DNA of 46,002 bases from a virus: positions 1 to 46,002 of the IMG/VR virus record IMGVR_UViG_3300028592_000026. One strand, given 5' to 3'. A program made the position numbers and the translations under genes. Shown here in pieces: positions 1-6,847 of this stretch. The notes under the pieces were generated by a model that was not told where the DNA came from, did not search any database, and saw nothing but the letters and a program-made list of their open reading frames with translations. Position 1 is the stretch's first letter. Every line of letters begins with the position of its first letter.

Positions 1-3
1 GGC

Positions 4-183
4 CTATTTGGCATTCATCGCCCTGATAGCTGGTCGGGCGAACATCTTCTCTTGTGCGCGGTGGATGGTCGCCCTGAACTCGTTGATATCGTCGGCGTGC
101 TCCACGGGGAGCAGGACGAATGCGTTCCAAGCATCGGCGAGCAGCAACACAACGCGCTGCTCGGCATCGGTTAGATCGGCCAT
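4..183 (-). CDS. Small phage protein between HNH and TerS
   Basis: A 59-residue ORF starts at ATG 183 (MADLTDAEQRVVLLLAD...) and stops with TAG at 4-6. Its start overlaps the end of the HNH gene by 13 bp. If the molecule is circular, TerS would start 7 bp after its stop, so the order would be HNH - this gene - TerS. The protein is acidic at the N-terminus and predicted helical, with no membrane segment or known motif. Function is unknown; its place in the packaging block suggests a terminase accessory role, which is inference only. Confidence 0.7.
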   Translation of the reverse strand: MADLTDAEQRVVLLLADAWNAFVLLPVEHADDINEFRATIHRAQEKMFARPAIRAMNAK

Positions 184-488
184 CCATCTGCTCCGATCTG
201 TTGCTTGGGTGCCTTGTACCCGAACTGATCAGCGGTCACGATCAGGTCGCAGGGCCGGCATAGGTTCTCGGTGTTCTCGTCATCGTCGCTGCCACCATGG
301 GCTAGCGGGATGATGTGGTTCACTACCGTTGCGATCGATACCCGCTTGGACTTGAGGTGCGTCCATCGTCCTGTGCAGGCACACCGTTCGCAGAGGCGGT
401 GCGTGCGCTCGAGTCTGCGTCTGCGGGTCTCTACTGCCTTGCGTCCGCGTTGGCGGGGTGTAGGCTGCGCTGCCATGTTCATCGCCAT
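171..488 (-). CDS. HNH endonuclease (terminase-associated)
   Basis: A basic N-terminus (RKAVETRRRRLERT) leads into a zinc-knuckle HNH fold: CERC, then VVNHIIPLAHGG with the catalytic-type histidine and N/D-rich turn, then ENLCRPCD. This is the standard phage HNH arrangement. In HK97-like cos phages an HNH protein beside the small terminase takes part in genome packaging and cos cleavage together with TerL. The ORF is open up to 533; starts at 488, 482 or 476 are all possible and none has a strong ribosome-binding site. Start 476 would share a CATG with the divergent gene at 475. Confidence 0.9.
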   Translation of the reverse strand: MAMNMAAQPTPRQRGRKAVETRRRRLERTHRLCERCACTGRWTHLKSKRVSIATVVNHIIPLAHGGSDDDENTENLCRPCDLIVTADQFGYKAPKQQIGADGWPI

Positions 489-783
489 ACTCGCGCTCGC
501 CCTAGATGGGCCAATCACCAAGTGGGATAGCAAGCAGCCCAGCGTCGATTACATTTCATCAGCCAGCGCTTACGATGTTGAACGTTGCATTCTTGATTCG
601 TCAGGTTGGGGTGCGCCCCAACTGTACCGCTGGCCCGATCGCCCAGATCGGTCGATGCTTACTTGGAGCAACCCGAGCGACACCGTGGGCGGTCGGCTTG
701 ACCTCCATAGAAAGCCAGATGGGTTACATGTCCGCGGTTGGGATGTCCCCAAGCGGATTACGATCTGCGCTCCACCTAAATGA
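475..783 (+). CDS. Short secreted-type hypothetical protein
   Basis: The only plausible gene on this strand here encodes 102 residues, starting at ATG 475. A very short hydrophobic N-terminus (MFIAILALAL) is followed by a soluble domain with the pattern DVERCILDSSGWGAPQLYRW, RSMLTW, GRLDLH and GLHVRGW. This looks like a small periplasmic protein family of sphingomonads, recalled from memory and not verified. It is transcribed against the late and left operons, so it may be a moron-type accessory gene. The start overlaps the HNH start head to head. The signal peptide is shorter than usual. Confidence 0.6.
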   Translation: MFIAILALALDGPITKWDSKQPSVDYISSASAYDVERCILDSSGWGAPQLYRWPDRPDRSMLTWSNPSDTVGGRLDLHRKPDGLHVRGWDVPKRITICAPPK

Positions 784-981
784 TTCCCGCCCACGCGAAC
801 AGGTGCCGACCGCTGTTGCAAAGCCGTTTGGCTGAAGAGTGTCGCGTCGGATGAACGATGGGCGGGTCTGGCCCGAGTGTCATTTGTACTCGCAAGGGCC
901 AGAACGCGAAACGCCCACTCACCTTTCGGCTGCGGGCGCATTGATTCATCGTGGTTTTCTTAGCACAGAGCCATTCCCGAA
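784..981. other. No convincing gene; inverted repeat at the right edge
   Basis: Open frames in this stretch have shadow-like composition. An 8-bp inverted repeat, ATTGATTC at 940-947 and GAATCAAT at 979-986, brackets 31 bp and overlaps the stop codon of the leftward gene ending at 982. It could be a weak terminator or an operator; I cannot decide which. Confidence 0.3.
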
Positions 982-1182
982 TCAATCCCCTTCGTGGGGC
1001 AATGCGGTTTGGAACTCAACGCGACGTTCCTTCGGATAGTAGTGAGCAACCCTGCTGTCGCTTAGGTGTGATCGAGTACCTTGTTCGCGGACTCGTCCTC
1101 GGCTCCACGCGCTTACAATGTCGAGACCTAACCTGTCGCGGAGCATCTGTGTTTTGCGCTCTCCGAGCCGGGTGATCGCCAC
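982..1182 (-). CDS. Small basic hypothetical protein
   Basis: A 66-residue, arginine-rich ORF starts at GTG 1182 (reads VAITRLGERKTQMLRDRLG...). GGAG lies about 8 bp upstream, and the stop of the preceding small ORF is 3 bp away, so the two look translationally coupled. Residues 10-30 could form an amphipathic helix. No family is recognised. The coupling and ribosome-binding site make it more than a random frame, but it is weakly supported. Confidence 0.45.
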   Translation of the reverse strand: MAITRLGERKTQMLRDRLGLDIVSAWSRGRVREQGTRSHLSDSRVAHYYPKERRVEFQTALPHEGD

Positions 1183-1185
1183 TGG

Positions 1186-1296
1186 CTACTCCGTTTGCGC
1201 TATGGGTTCTATGGTCAGGCGCACCTTACCCCACCGCCCCTCGTCGGCTCCAGCCTCGATAGCCAACACACGATACTTTGCGCCTTCGTGCTCCAC
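1186..1296 (-). CDS. Small hypothetical protein, possibly 5'-truncated
   Basis: The frame from 1323 down to 1186 encodes a clearly protein-like segment (KFAVGQEVEHEGAKYRV..., ending IEPIAQTE), resembling a small beta-rich domain. The only start codon is GTG 1296 (36 residues). Upstream in the same frame an ATG at 1383 opens 19 codons that end in TAA at 1324-1326. Either the gene really starts at 1296, or a 65-residue gene has been broken by one nonsense codon. It is coupled to the next gene (TAG 1186-1188, then GTG 1182). Confidence 0.4.
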   Translation of the reverse strand: MEHEGAKYRVLAIEAGADEGRWGKVRLTIEPIAQTE

Positions 1297-1386
1297 CTCT
1301 TGCCCGACAGCAAATTTGCGGCATTATGTAGCAAATGCACCAACACCTAGATAGATGTAATCGTCTGCGGTGCGTATCGTCATCGT

Positions 1387-1941
1387 ATGACAGACATAGC
1401 CCTAGAGGCGCTTAAGCGTAAGCGCGCAGAGATCACCGGAGAGATAGCCCGGTGCCAAGCCCGTTGGTCAGCACTTACCAAAGACCTTGAGCATCTGGAC
1501 GCGACGCTACGGCTGTTCGCCCCTGACTTCGTGGCGGAGAGCGTGCTTCCCAAGGTATTCACCCCGCCCAAGTCGTGGAGCAAGCGGGGCGAGATGAGCC
1601 GCGCTGTTCTGTCGATCCTGCGCGTTGCCAAGGGTCCGCAATCCACGCGGGAGATTGCGCTCCAGATCGTGGCTCAACGCGGCCTAGAGGGCGATGCGGG
1701 TATTGTGTCGATTATGACCCGGCGCGTCGGCGGGGTGCTGCGCCACGGAGGGCCTCGATCTCGATCGGCTTGGCCATCACCCTTCCTCCAGCATCTTGTC
1801 GATCATGTCCATGAAGACGTCGCGCAGAGAGCCGCCGTTGGCGTTGTAGCTCTCGTAGGCGTCATCGATCATAGCAGCGCTCGGCTCCCGGATAGCGGCG
1901 ATGACGGCGCGGACGGCGGCTGTCAGTTCGCGGTCACTTAG
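1387..1941 (+). CDS. Coiled-coil/winged-helix protein with replaced C-terminus
   Basis: Residues 1-35 are a charged coiled coil. Residues about 75-120 (RGEMSRAVLSILRVAKGPQ..., STREIALQIVAQRG, TRRVGGVLRHG) look like a winged-helix domain of a family common in alphaproteobacterial genomes. After residue ~120 the frame runs into DNA that is coding on the opposite strand (the gene at 1777-2025), so the last ~65 residues are an artefact of a fusion: the real 3' end is missing. The related wHTH protein at 8545-9033 shows what an intact relative looks like. No good ribosome-binding site is visible. Confidence 0.6.
   Translation: MTDIALEALKRKRAEITGEIARCQARWSALTKDLEHLDATLRLFAPDFVAESVLPKVFTPPKSWSKRGEMSRAVLSILRVAKGPQSTREIALQIVAQRGLEGDAGIVSIMTRRVGGVLRHGGPRSRSAWPSPFLQHLVDHVHEDVAQRAAVGVVALVGVIDHSSARLPDSGDDGADGGCQFAVT
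1712..1777 (-). pseudogene. Truncated start of a lost left-operon gene
   Basis: ATG 1777 overlaps the stop of the upstream gene as ATGA, exactly like the other couplings of this operon. It opens a sensible N-terminus (MAKPIEIEALRG), then turns into an arginine/alanine-rich shadow of the opposing gene and stops at 1712. I read this as the first ~12 codons of an operon gene cut off by recombination near 1745-1765. Confidence 0.45.
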
Positions 1942-2025
1942 AATCGATCTAAGAGGAGGCGTGCCGACCTCATCTTCGAAACGGATATCGCCGAGTGCGC
2001 GAGCGGCTCGCTCAATCGGTGTCAT
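1777..2025 (-). CDS. Hypothetical early protein
   Basis: An 82-residue acidic, mostly helical protein (MTPIERAARALGDIRFEDEV..., ending MIDKMLEEG). The start at 2025 gives an ATGA overlap with the upstream gene; an in-frame ATG at 2037 is possible but less likely. The RAARAL / AAVRAVIAAIREPSAAMIDDA pattern is typical of small early proteins in phages of sphingomonads. No domain of known function. Confidence 0.75.
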   Translation of the reverse strand: MTPIERAARALGDIRFEDEVGTPPLRSILSDRELTAAVRAVIAAIREPSAAMIDDAYESYNANGGSLRDVFMDMIDKMLEEG

Positions 2026-2282
2026 GCCGGTTTCCAATGGGTCGGCTCCGGCACGCGATACATCCGATCTTCCCGCATCCAGTGCTCCTGATCGGCATAG
2101 TCATTGTCGGGCGGGATCGGGGCGTAGAGACCGCCGTCCTGCCATTTCCGCATCTCTGCATCTGGCGCGAATGTGCCCCAGACCGCGCGGTACTCGCCAA
2201 GAATGGGGCCTTCCGTCACGCGCTTTGTGATGATGACAGTGCCATCCTTCGGGGCAGTGTCGATCGGTTTCCAGTCGGTCAT
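2022..2282 (-). CDS. DUF551-like phage protein
   Basis: An 86-residue protein with the N-terminal signature MTDWKPIDTAPKDGT and later IPPDNDY, EHWMREDRMYRVPEPTHWKP. This W-KPI-TAPKDGT opening recurs in small phage early proteins of the DUF551 type, whose function is unknown. Start ATG 2282 overlaps the preceding stop as TGATG; a GTG lies one codon earlier. Confidence 0.75.
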   Translation of the reverse strand: MTDWKPIDTAPKDGTVIITKRVTEGPILGEYRAVWGTFAPDAEMRKWQDGGLYAPIPPDNDYADQEHWMREDRMYRVPEPTHWKPA

Positions 2283-2815
2283 CACCGTCCCTCGAAATAG
2301 CTGGCCAGATTATCAAGCGTCGTGCGGATCGTGGCAAGGGCGTGCATCTGCTTGCGCCCACCGTATGCCGGCAAGCTGTCGTGAATAAGCAGCCGGTCCA
2401 TGAAACCGAGGATCTCGAACGGGATCGATGACCTCGCGCTGCGCCATTCGGTGCGAGCTCGAGCCTGTGCTGCTGTGCGGGCCATGCCATAGTCCGTTTC
2501 GCCTCCAGTCGTGCGCTCGCCGTAAGATGCGACCACGCGGGGCAGCGCTTGGGCTCGCTCGTGTAGCTTTCGGTAGGTGTCCCCTGCCCACCATTGACGT
2601 TGAGTTATCACCTCGCCTCGGTGCCAGCGATCCAAGCGGGGCGTCTTGAAGAACCTGCGCGTCAACCCGATCGGCTGCTCGTTGCTGTCGATCTTTGCCG
2701 GGTTGATCATCTCCCAGTCGTCGCCCTTGGACAGACGCTCGAGCGTGGCATCGACAACCTCTATGCGCGGCGCGAGAGCCTCCCGGTGCCGGCGTCTGCG
2801 TGCGGCTCGTGCCAT
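2282..2815 (-). CDS. DUF6456-like helical early protein
   Basis: 177 residues. It starts at ATG 2815, directly after the stop of a 13-residue linker ORF, with GGGAG upstream. A basic N-terminus precedes FFKTPRLDRWHRGEVITQRQWWAGDTYRKLHERA and RVVASYGERTTGG, a pattern resembling DUF6456-type proteins of alphaproteobacteria and their phages. Between the helicase and small unknown genes, it could be a late-gene regulator, but that is inference. Confidence 0.6.
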   Translation of the reverse strand: MARAARRRRHREALAPRIEVVDATLERLSKGDDWEMINPAKIDSNEQPIGLTRRFFKTPRLDRWHRGEVITQRQWWAGDTYRKLHERAQALPRVVASYGERTTGGETDYGMARTAAQARARTEWRSARSSIPFEILGFMDRLLIHDSLPAYGGRKQMHALATIRTTLDNLASYFEGR

Positions 2816-2857
2816 CTAGATCTCCCGCCCATCTTCGGTTCGTTCTGTGGTTGTCAT
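2816..2857 (-). CDS. 13-residue coupling peptide
   Basis: ATG 2857 overlaps the helicase stop as ATGA. The ORF (MTTTERTEDGREI) ends with TAG at 2816-2818, immediately before the next ATG at 2815. It bridges the gap between two genes and may keep ribosomes moving through the operon rather than make a functional protein. Confidence 0.4.
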   Translation of the reverse strand: MTTTERTEDGREI

Positions 2858-4326
2858 GCTGCCTTCCCCGTGATGCGGCTGTTGCGATGATCGAACATGA
2901 CGGTCTCGACACAGCACTCGCCGGGCAGGCCCATGCGGACCTTGACTACGGCAAGCTGCCCCTCGTTCTGGGTCTTGTCCTTTCGGTGATAGACGAGGCC
3001 GTAGTCGGCCTTGTTCGACCAGTTGGCGGAATCGGAAACATCGTAGAGGCTGGGCATCTGGTTAACGCCCTTCTGCGGCTTCGTCGGGTGCGCCACTATC
3101 CACACCGCGACGTTGTGCTGACGTGCAAATCGTTTCACAGCCCTGATCGCTCGACCGACATACTCGGTCACTGTCTCATCATGCCGGCGCTTGTGTTCGA
3201 CCTCATTCCAAGGGTCGAAAATGAATAGCTTGCACCCATCCCGAACAGCCGCGGTGCGGGCCAATTCAAGCAATCCGTCTATATCGATTTCCAGATCCTC
3301 ATTCAGCGAATTGCTGATGATGCGGACTTGAGCCTCCAACGTCGCGAAGGCATCGCGCCGCTGAGGATGGCTAGGGAACTCATATGCCGAACATCCGATC
3401 AGCGCTCGGGCGATATGATCCCGAAGGATCGGCTTCGGCGCGGTCTCGAAGCTCCCAACGCAAACATTCATGCCTCGCATGACGGCGTGGGCAATCACGG
3501 TGTTCGTGATGGTGGTCTTGCCCATGTTGGCGTAGCCGGTGAACACGGTGAGCGTACCGGGGACAATCTCGATCTTGCCGTCCATCGCATCGATCCCGAG
3601 CGGCATCCCTCGTACTTCCGGCATGTCGGGGAAGTCGCTCAGGCGGTACAGACCTTCCACCGGGACGGGCTTGGCCTCACGCAAGGCGCGGTGGACAGCA
3701 TCAGCCCCTAACTCGGTCAGCACTTCATTCAGGTCTTTGCAGCCGAACGGGTAGTCGACGAAACTGCATCGATCGGCACCGATAAGCGCGATCAGATCGG
3801 CCCGGAGCGCCTTACCCGCCGCGTCGTCATCGGTCGCCAGGATGATCCGCGACACCCGATTGATCTGGTCCCGTGCCCGCCACAGGAACTCGTACCGCTT
3901 TGCGTTCGCGGGGTCGTCGGTTTCAGCGGAGGGCGCCCCGTTGGGAACCGATACTGCGCGCCAGCCTAGCTGAAGCGCTGTCAGCGCGTCCCACTCCCCC
4001 TCGCAGATGACCAAGGGCTGGTCGCTGTCCTCGATCAAGCAGTCGTGGTTCCAGAGCGTCAGTGGCGCGTCCGGATCCATCATGTGCCGCTTCTCGGAAG
4101 TCAGCCGGTACTTGTGATTTACCGGCTTCCCCCACTCGACGTAAGGCACCGACAGCCATGCTGCGCCGTTGCGGTGAACGGTCGCCAGCCCAAACTTTCC
4201 CGCCAGCTCGGCGGAAATCCCGCGGGCTTCGATCCATGCGACGTGCTTCGGGTGAAGAGCCTGTTCCTCCTGCGAACTGGCAGTTGTGGCAGTACCAGAC
4301 CCATCCGTCATCGGTTCGCGTTGCAT
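2854..4326 (-). CDS. Toprim/DnaB-like primase-helicase (T7 gp4 type)
   Basis: 490 residues. The Toprim primase core shows ICEGEWDAL at about 107-115 (metal-binding Glu/Asp) and ILATDDDAAGKAL at about 162-173. A RecA-like helicase domain follows, with Walker A GYANMGKT (264-271) and Walker B LFIFD (367-371). The N-terminus HPKHVAWIEARGIS matches the linker that normally follows the primase zinc ribbon, but the zinc ribbon itself lies in another frame (see 3923-4414). Start choice is open: ATG 4326 or ATG 4311, neither with a strong ribosome-binding site, or entry by frameshifting. It should prime and unwind at the phage replication fork. Confidence 0.9.
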   Translation of the reverse strand: MQREPMTDGSGTATTASSQEEQALHPKHVAWIEARGISAELAGKFGLATVHRNGAAWLSVPYVEWGKPVNHKYRLTSEKRHMMDPDAPLTLWNHDCLIEDSDQPLVICEGEWDALTALQLGWRAVSVPNGAPSAETDDPANAKRYEFLWRARDQINRVSRIILATDDDAAGKALRADLIALIGADRCSFVDYPFGCKDLNEVLTELGADAVHRALREAKPVPVEGLYRLSDFPDMPEVRGMPLGIDAMDGKIEIVPGTLTVFTGYANMGKTTITNTVIAHAVMRGMNVCVGSFETAPKPILRDHIARALIGCSAYEFPSHPQRRDAFATLEAQVRIISNSLNEDLEIDIDGLLELARTAAVRDGCKLFIFDPWNEVEHKRRHDETVTEYVGRAIRAVKRFARQHNVAVWIVAHPTKPQKGVNQMPSLYDVSDSANWSNKADYGLVYHRKDKTQNEGQLAVVKVRMGLPGECCVETVMFDHRNSRITGKAA

Positions 4327-4414
4327 TGAGGCACCTGTCTCGCTTGTTTTTTCGGGTTGCGGAACATTCGGGGCAAAGCTGCTTGCCGGGCTTATCGGGC
4401 TTCCAGTGGATCAT
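3923..4414 (-). CDS. Primase zinc ribbon, frame-split from helicase
   Basis: The first ~50 residues form the zinc-binding domain of a T7-like primase: CPEC at 14-17, C28 and CHNC at 42-45, followed by QFAGG. After this the frame is a shadow of the helicase and runs to a stop at 3923. The helicase frame is offset by +1 and opens at 4326, 88 bp after this ATG, so the two halves of one ancestral protein overlap. Either a +1 (or -2) ribosomal frameshift in about 4260-4285 joins them, or the phage makes two polypeptides. No homopolymer is present after the CHNC motif, which argues against a simple sequencing error. The start overlaps the upstream gene as ATGA. Confidence 0.7.
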   Translation of the reverse strand: MIHWKPDKPGKQLCPECSATRKNKRDRCLNATRTDDGWVWYCHNCQFAGGTGSSPEARRMDRSPRDFRRAGGKVWAGDRSPQRRSMAVGALRRVGEAGKSQVPADFREAAHDGSGRATDALEPRLLDRGQRPALGHLRGGVGRADSASARLARSIGSQRGALR

Positions 4415-5076
4415 AGCGGCACCACTGGCTGAGCATCGCGAGCGCCATGCTTGCGGAAGTAGCCCTCGATGTAGGGGATCGGATCGACAGCACGCTCGAT
4501 CTGCGCCGCTGTTATCGCTCTAGCCGTTTCAGGCTTGCCGTGGTCTCGGACCCATTTGCCGACCAGCGCGGGCTTGCCAACATACGCCTTAGCGTCAGTC
4601 CAAAAGCGAGTATCAGAATCTGGCTGCGCAGCGCCCGAACCTTTAGGTTCGGAACTACTACTACATCCTCCATCCTCCATCTGCGGAGAGTTTTCCCCAC
4701 TGGTGGGGAACTGGTTCGGAACTTCATCGGCTTTAATGCCCACATAGTTCCGAACTTCATCGGTCTGTGGGTACACCGAGTTCGGTTTTTTGGGGCGTTG
4801 ATAGACAGCGAAGTTCCGAACTGCGCCGAGTTTACGCCCGTCAATTTCGTACTCGGTGAGGCACCCAGCCTCTTTCAGCTCTGTCAAAAGCTCCACAGCA
4901 TCCGCATTATCAGCCGGGAGAATACGCATCTTGAGCTTGAGCGGCGACCATTCGAATGAGCCTTGGTCGTCGCACTCGTTCCAGATGCCCATGAACAGGA
5001 GGCGAGCGAGCGGGGAAACGGACACCACGCGCTCATCAGTCCAAAAGCCGGGATGGATAGACCGGATACGGGCCAT
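4411..5076 (-). CDS. Replication initiator-like protein (O-type)
   Basis: 221 residues. The N-terminus MARIRSIHPGFWTDERVVSV, RLLFMGIWNECDDQG and SPLKLKMRILPADN is the hallmark of a winged-helix family found in phage replication modules (DnaT/lambda O-like N-terminal domain). A low-complexity acidic/serine linker (about 120-155) separates it from a C-terminal helical part (FWTDAKAYVGKPALVGKWVRDHG). It lies directly before the primase/helicase and probably binds the origin and loads the helicase. Confidence 0.8.
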   Translation of the reverse strand: MARIRSIHPGFWTDERVVSVSPLARLLFMGIWNECDDQGSFEWSPLKLKMRILPADNADAVELLTELKEAGCLTEYEIDGRKLGAVRNFAVYQRPKKPNSVYPQTDEVRNYVGIKADEVPNQFPTSGENSPQMEDGGCSSSSEPKGSGAAQPDSDTRFWTDAKAYVGKPALVGKWVRDHGKPETARAITAAQIERAVDPIPYIEGYFRKHGARDAQPVVPL

Positions 5077-5519
5077 TACTCGCCATACTCCATGGTGATG
5101 ACGAGCCGCGGTCGATCGCTGTAGCGCTTGCGCACGATCAGATCGGTGACTTGGCTATCGTCTTTGAACAGGACGCCGTTGCAGCCGTCGAGAGCGGCTT
5201 TGGCGTAGTTATCGGCATCAGGGCGTGTGGTAGGGTGAACTAGCCCCTCAACGGCCTCCCGCTGGCGCTTCTTCGGCATAGACTTAGGGATCGGCACGTA
5301 GGCGGTGACGCTGAGCGTGAGCTGCCCCTGAAACGGTGCACGACCGTTCATGCGGTCGAACGCAGCGATCTTAATCAGATCCTCGTACCGCGCAGTCTTC
5401 GCCGGGGTATAGGCGCGCGGAAAGCGGCCGGCAGTCGAGATACGCGGACGACCCTTGGCAACGGGGATGCCCGGTACCGTCAGGGTAATTGTCTCTGGAT
5501 CGACCGCGAGATTGCTCAC
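5076..5519 (-). CDS. rusA: RusA-like Holliday junction resolvase
   Basis: 147 residues from GTG 5519, which overlaps the upstream stop as GTGA. Motifs are VPGIPVAKGRPR (DNA-binding strand), RPDADNYAKAALDGCNGVLFKDDSQV (the Asp cluster that binds catalytic metals) and IVRKRYSDRPRLVI. RusA cuts Holliday junctions formed during phage recombination and replication and can free concatemers for packaging. A longer reading to 5567 exists but would overlap the neighbour. The stop overlaps the next gene as TAATG. Confidence 0.92.
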   Translation of the reverse strand: MSNLAVDPETITLTVPGIPVAKGRPRISTAGRFPRAYTPAKTARYEDLIKIAAFDRMNGRAPFQGQLTLSVTAYVPIPKSMPKKRQREAVEGLVHPTTRPDADNYAKAALDGCNGVLFKDDSQVTDLIVRKRYSDRPRLVITMEYGE

Positions 5520-5695
5520 CGGGCAATCCCCCGCTGATTGGCGAGGCCACGGGCAAGCATAAGGCAACGCGCACGCTCCTCGCTGATCTTGCGGGTGCGG
5601 GCCTTACGTGCGCGGTCAGCCTCTTCCCTGCGTGTTGTTGCTGCGGGGTGACGGTGGATGTGGCGACGCCAGAAGTTCACAAATCGGGCGATCAT
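5516..5695 (-). CDS. Small basic early protein
   Basis: 59 residues from ATG 5695, with an ATGA overlap to the previous small gene. Tryptophan and histidine near the start (MIARFVNFWRRHIHRH), then a very basic helix (REEADRARKARTRKISEERAR). Probably nucleic-acid binding from composition alone. Unknown family. Confidence 0.65.
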   Translation of the reverse strand: MIARFVNFWRRHIHRHPAATTRREEADRARKARTRKISEERARCLMLARGLANQRGIAR

Positions 5696-5832
5696 TTCCG
5701 GCACTCCATGCGAGCCAGGACGTCGTTCCAACGGTCACAGGTAGGAGCGCGAACGGCCTTCAGCGGCTCAATCGCGAGCGCCCTGCCCTTCAGGTCGAGA
5801 AGAACACGGCTCGGGGCGTAGACGCGGATCAT
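5692..5832 (-). CDS. 46-residue early protein
   Basis: ATG 5832 overlaps the stop of the upstream gene as ATGA, and its own stop overlaps the next start as ATGA. The product (MIRVYAPSRVLLDLKGRALA..., ending VLARMECRK) has a balanced composition and two short predicted strands. The perfect double coupling is the main support. Function unknown. Confidence 0.7.
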   Translation of the reverse strand: MIRVYAPSRVLLDLKGRALAIEPLKAVRAPTCDRWNDVLARMECRK

Positions 5833-6041
5833 ACCCTCTCCTTTGGTTTGGAGAGGGACTTGGCATCCTGCTGTTCACAGAAATTCGCGAACCAGATGGC
5901 ACGGTGAAAATCGGTCCACTTGCCCCATTCTGCGCAGCCGTAGGGCCCGATGTACTGCCAGCGCCAGAACAGCCAGAGGAAGCGTACTCGCTCCTGCACA
6001 CGCCAGAAGCGCCCCTGACGCCGGACGCGGAAAGCGCTCAC
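5829..6041 (-). CDS. Small tryptophan-rich early protein
   Basis: 70 residues. The N-terminus is rich in Trp, Phe and Arg (RRQGRFWRVQERVRFLWLFWRWQYIGPYG), then EWGKWTDFHRAIWFANF. The aromatic stretch is too charged for a clean membrane span. ATGA overlaps at both ends place it firmly in the operon. No known family. Confidence 0.7.
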   Translation of the reverse strand: MSAFRVRRQGRFWRVQERVRFLWLFWRWQYIGPYGCAEWGKWTDFHRAIWFANFCEQQDAKSLSKPKERV

Positions 6042-6466
6042 GCTGCCACCTTCCCGCCGACCACGGTCAGCTTGACGCGGAGGTTCTTGTCCTCGTTCGG
6101 GCCTATGTCGCGACCCGCCTCGCTATCGGGATGGTGGGCCTGATCCTTTGCGCGAAGGTAGTCGCGCATCGCCGAACTGGCTTCGTCGTGATCGACGGCC
6201 TCAGGCGCTTTGACGATTAGGTTCCCTGTGGGCAGTACCAGCGAGAGAAGGTCGAGCGGGATCGCCTCGCTTTCCGCCAACGCATAGAGCGCCGACACGG
6301 GAAGCATTACGGGCCGCGATCCGCCTTCCTGCGGAAAATAGGTCAGGAGCGTCGGGTACGGGATACCGCTGTCGAACGACACGGCCTTAAGCGCGATGCC
6401 GCGGCGGTCCATTTCCCTGCGAATGACCGACTGGCGCTGACGCACGATCTCGTCACTGGAAGCCAT
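6038..6466 (-). CDS. Putative phage regulator (CII-like position)
   Basis: 142 residues. The N-terminal part (DEIVRQRQSVIRREMDRRGIALKAVSFDSGIPYPTLLTYF) reads as a helix-turn-helix of the XRE/CII kind. A middle segment has SALYALAESEAIPLDLLSLVLP and the tail is charged. GGAG lies upstream of ATG 6466. It follows the Cro-like gene in the left operon, where lambdoid phages keep CII-type activators; the exact role is inferred from fold and position. Confidence 0.6.
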   Translation of the reverse strand: MASSDEIVRQRQSVIRREMDRRGIALKAVSFDSGIPYPTLLTYFPQEGGSRPVMLPVSALYALAESEAIPLDLLSLVLPTGNLIVKAPEAVDHDEASSAMRDYLRAKDQAHHPDSEAGRDIGPNEDKNLRVKLTVVGGKVAA

Positions 6467-6471
6467 GATCT

Positions 6472-6720
6472 TTAGCTCCGATGCTGCGCAGAAGCGCGGT
6501 TGTGATGAACGATGATTTGATCCGGCCTGACCCGCGTCTTCTGGGCACTGTCGCGTGGAAGCTCGCCTTCGAGCTGCTTGCCGCTCGGGTAGCGGTGGGC
6601 AGCGATATGCTCAGGGTCGTGGATTGGCCCGCAGACGGCCCGGATCAGGAGATAGGGACCGAAGCAAAGACCGGTGGCGAAGATGCCGCAGCCAGCGATC
6701 AGGAAGTGGAGGGCCGTCAT
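6472..6720 (-). CDS. Single-span membrane protein
   Basis: 82 residues from ATG 6720 with AAGGAG about 10 bp upstream. The N-terminal ~30 residues form one hydrophobic span (ALHFLIAGCGIFATGLCFGPYLLIRAV); the rest is a cytoplasmic, charged tail. The start codon shares CATG with the divergent gene at 6719. Function unknown; possibly an early host-membrane effector. Confidence 0.65.
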   Translation of the reverse strand: MTALHFLIAGCGIFATGLCFGPYLLIRAVCGPIHDPEHIAAHRYPSGKQLEGELPRDSAQKTRVRPDQIIVHHNRASAQHRS

Positions 6721-6847
6721 GTGGACGAAGCTCCTTGAGTGGCTGTGCGGCCTGTTCCGGGTCCAGCAGTCAGGCGTGTGCCGGTGCGGCAAGCCGACCC
6801 AAGGCGGGGCGCTCTGCGACCAGTGCTGGAAGGATGAGCAGATTTGA
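6719..6847 (+). CDS. 42-residue zinc-ribbon peptide
   Basis: ATG 6719 has GGAGG 7 bp upstream. After an amphipathic N-terminus (MWTKLLEWLCGLFRV) comes a compact four-cysteine knuckle, CRCGKPTQGGALCDQC, ending DEQI. The cysteine spacing is the strongest evidence that it is real. It runs against the left operon and overlaps the divergent gene by 2 bp. Likely a small DNA- or protein-binding peptide. Confidence 0.65.
   Translation: MWTKLLEWLCGLFRVQQSGVCRCGKPTQGGALCDQCWKDEQI

Noticed and set aside
6481-6738. Plus-strand frame opposite the small membrane protein
   Set aside because: Overlaps a minus-strand gene that has a good ribosome-binding site and a clear membrane span; the composition looks like a shadow.
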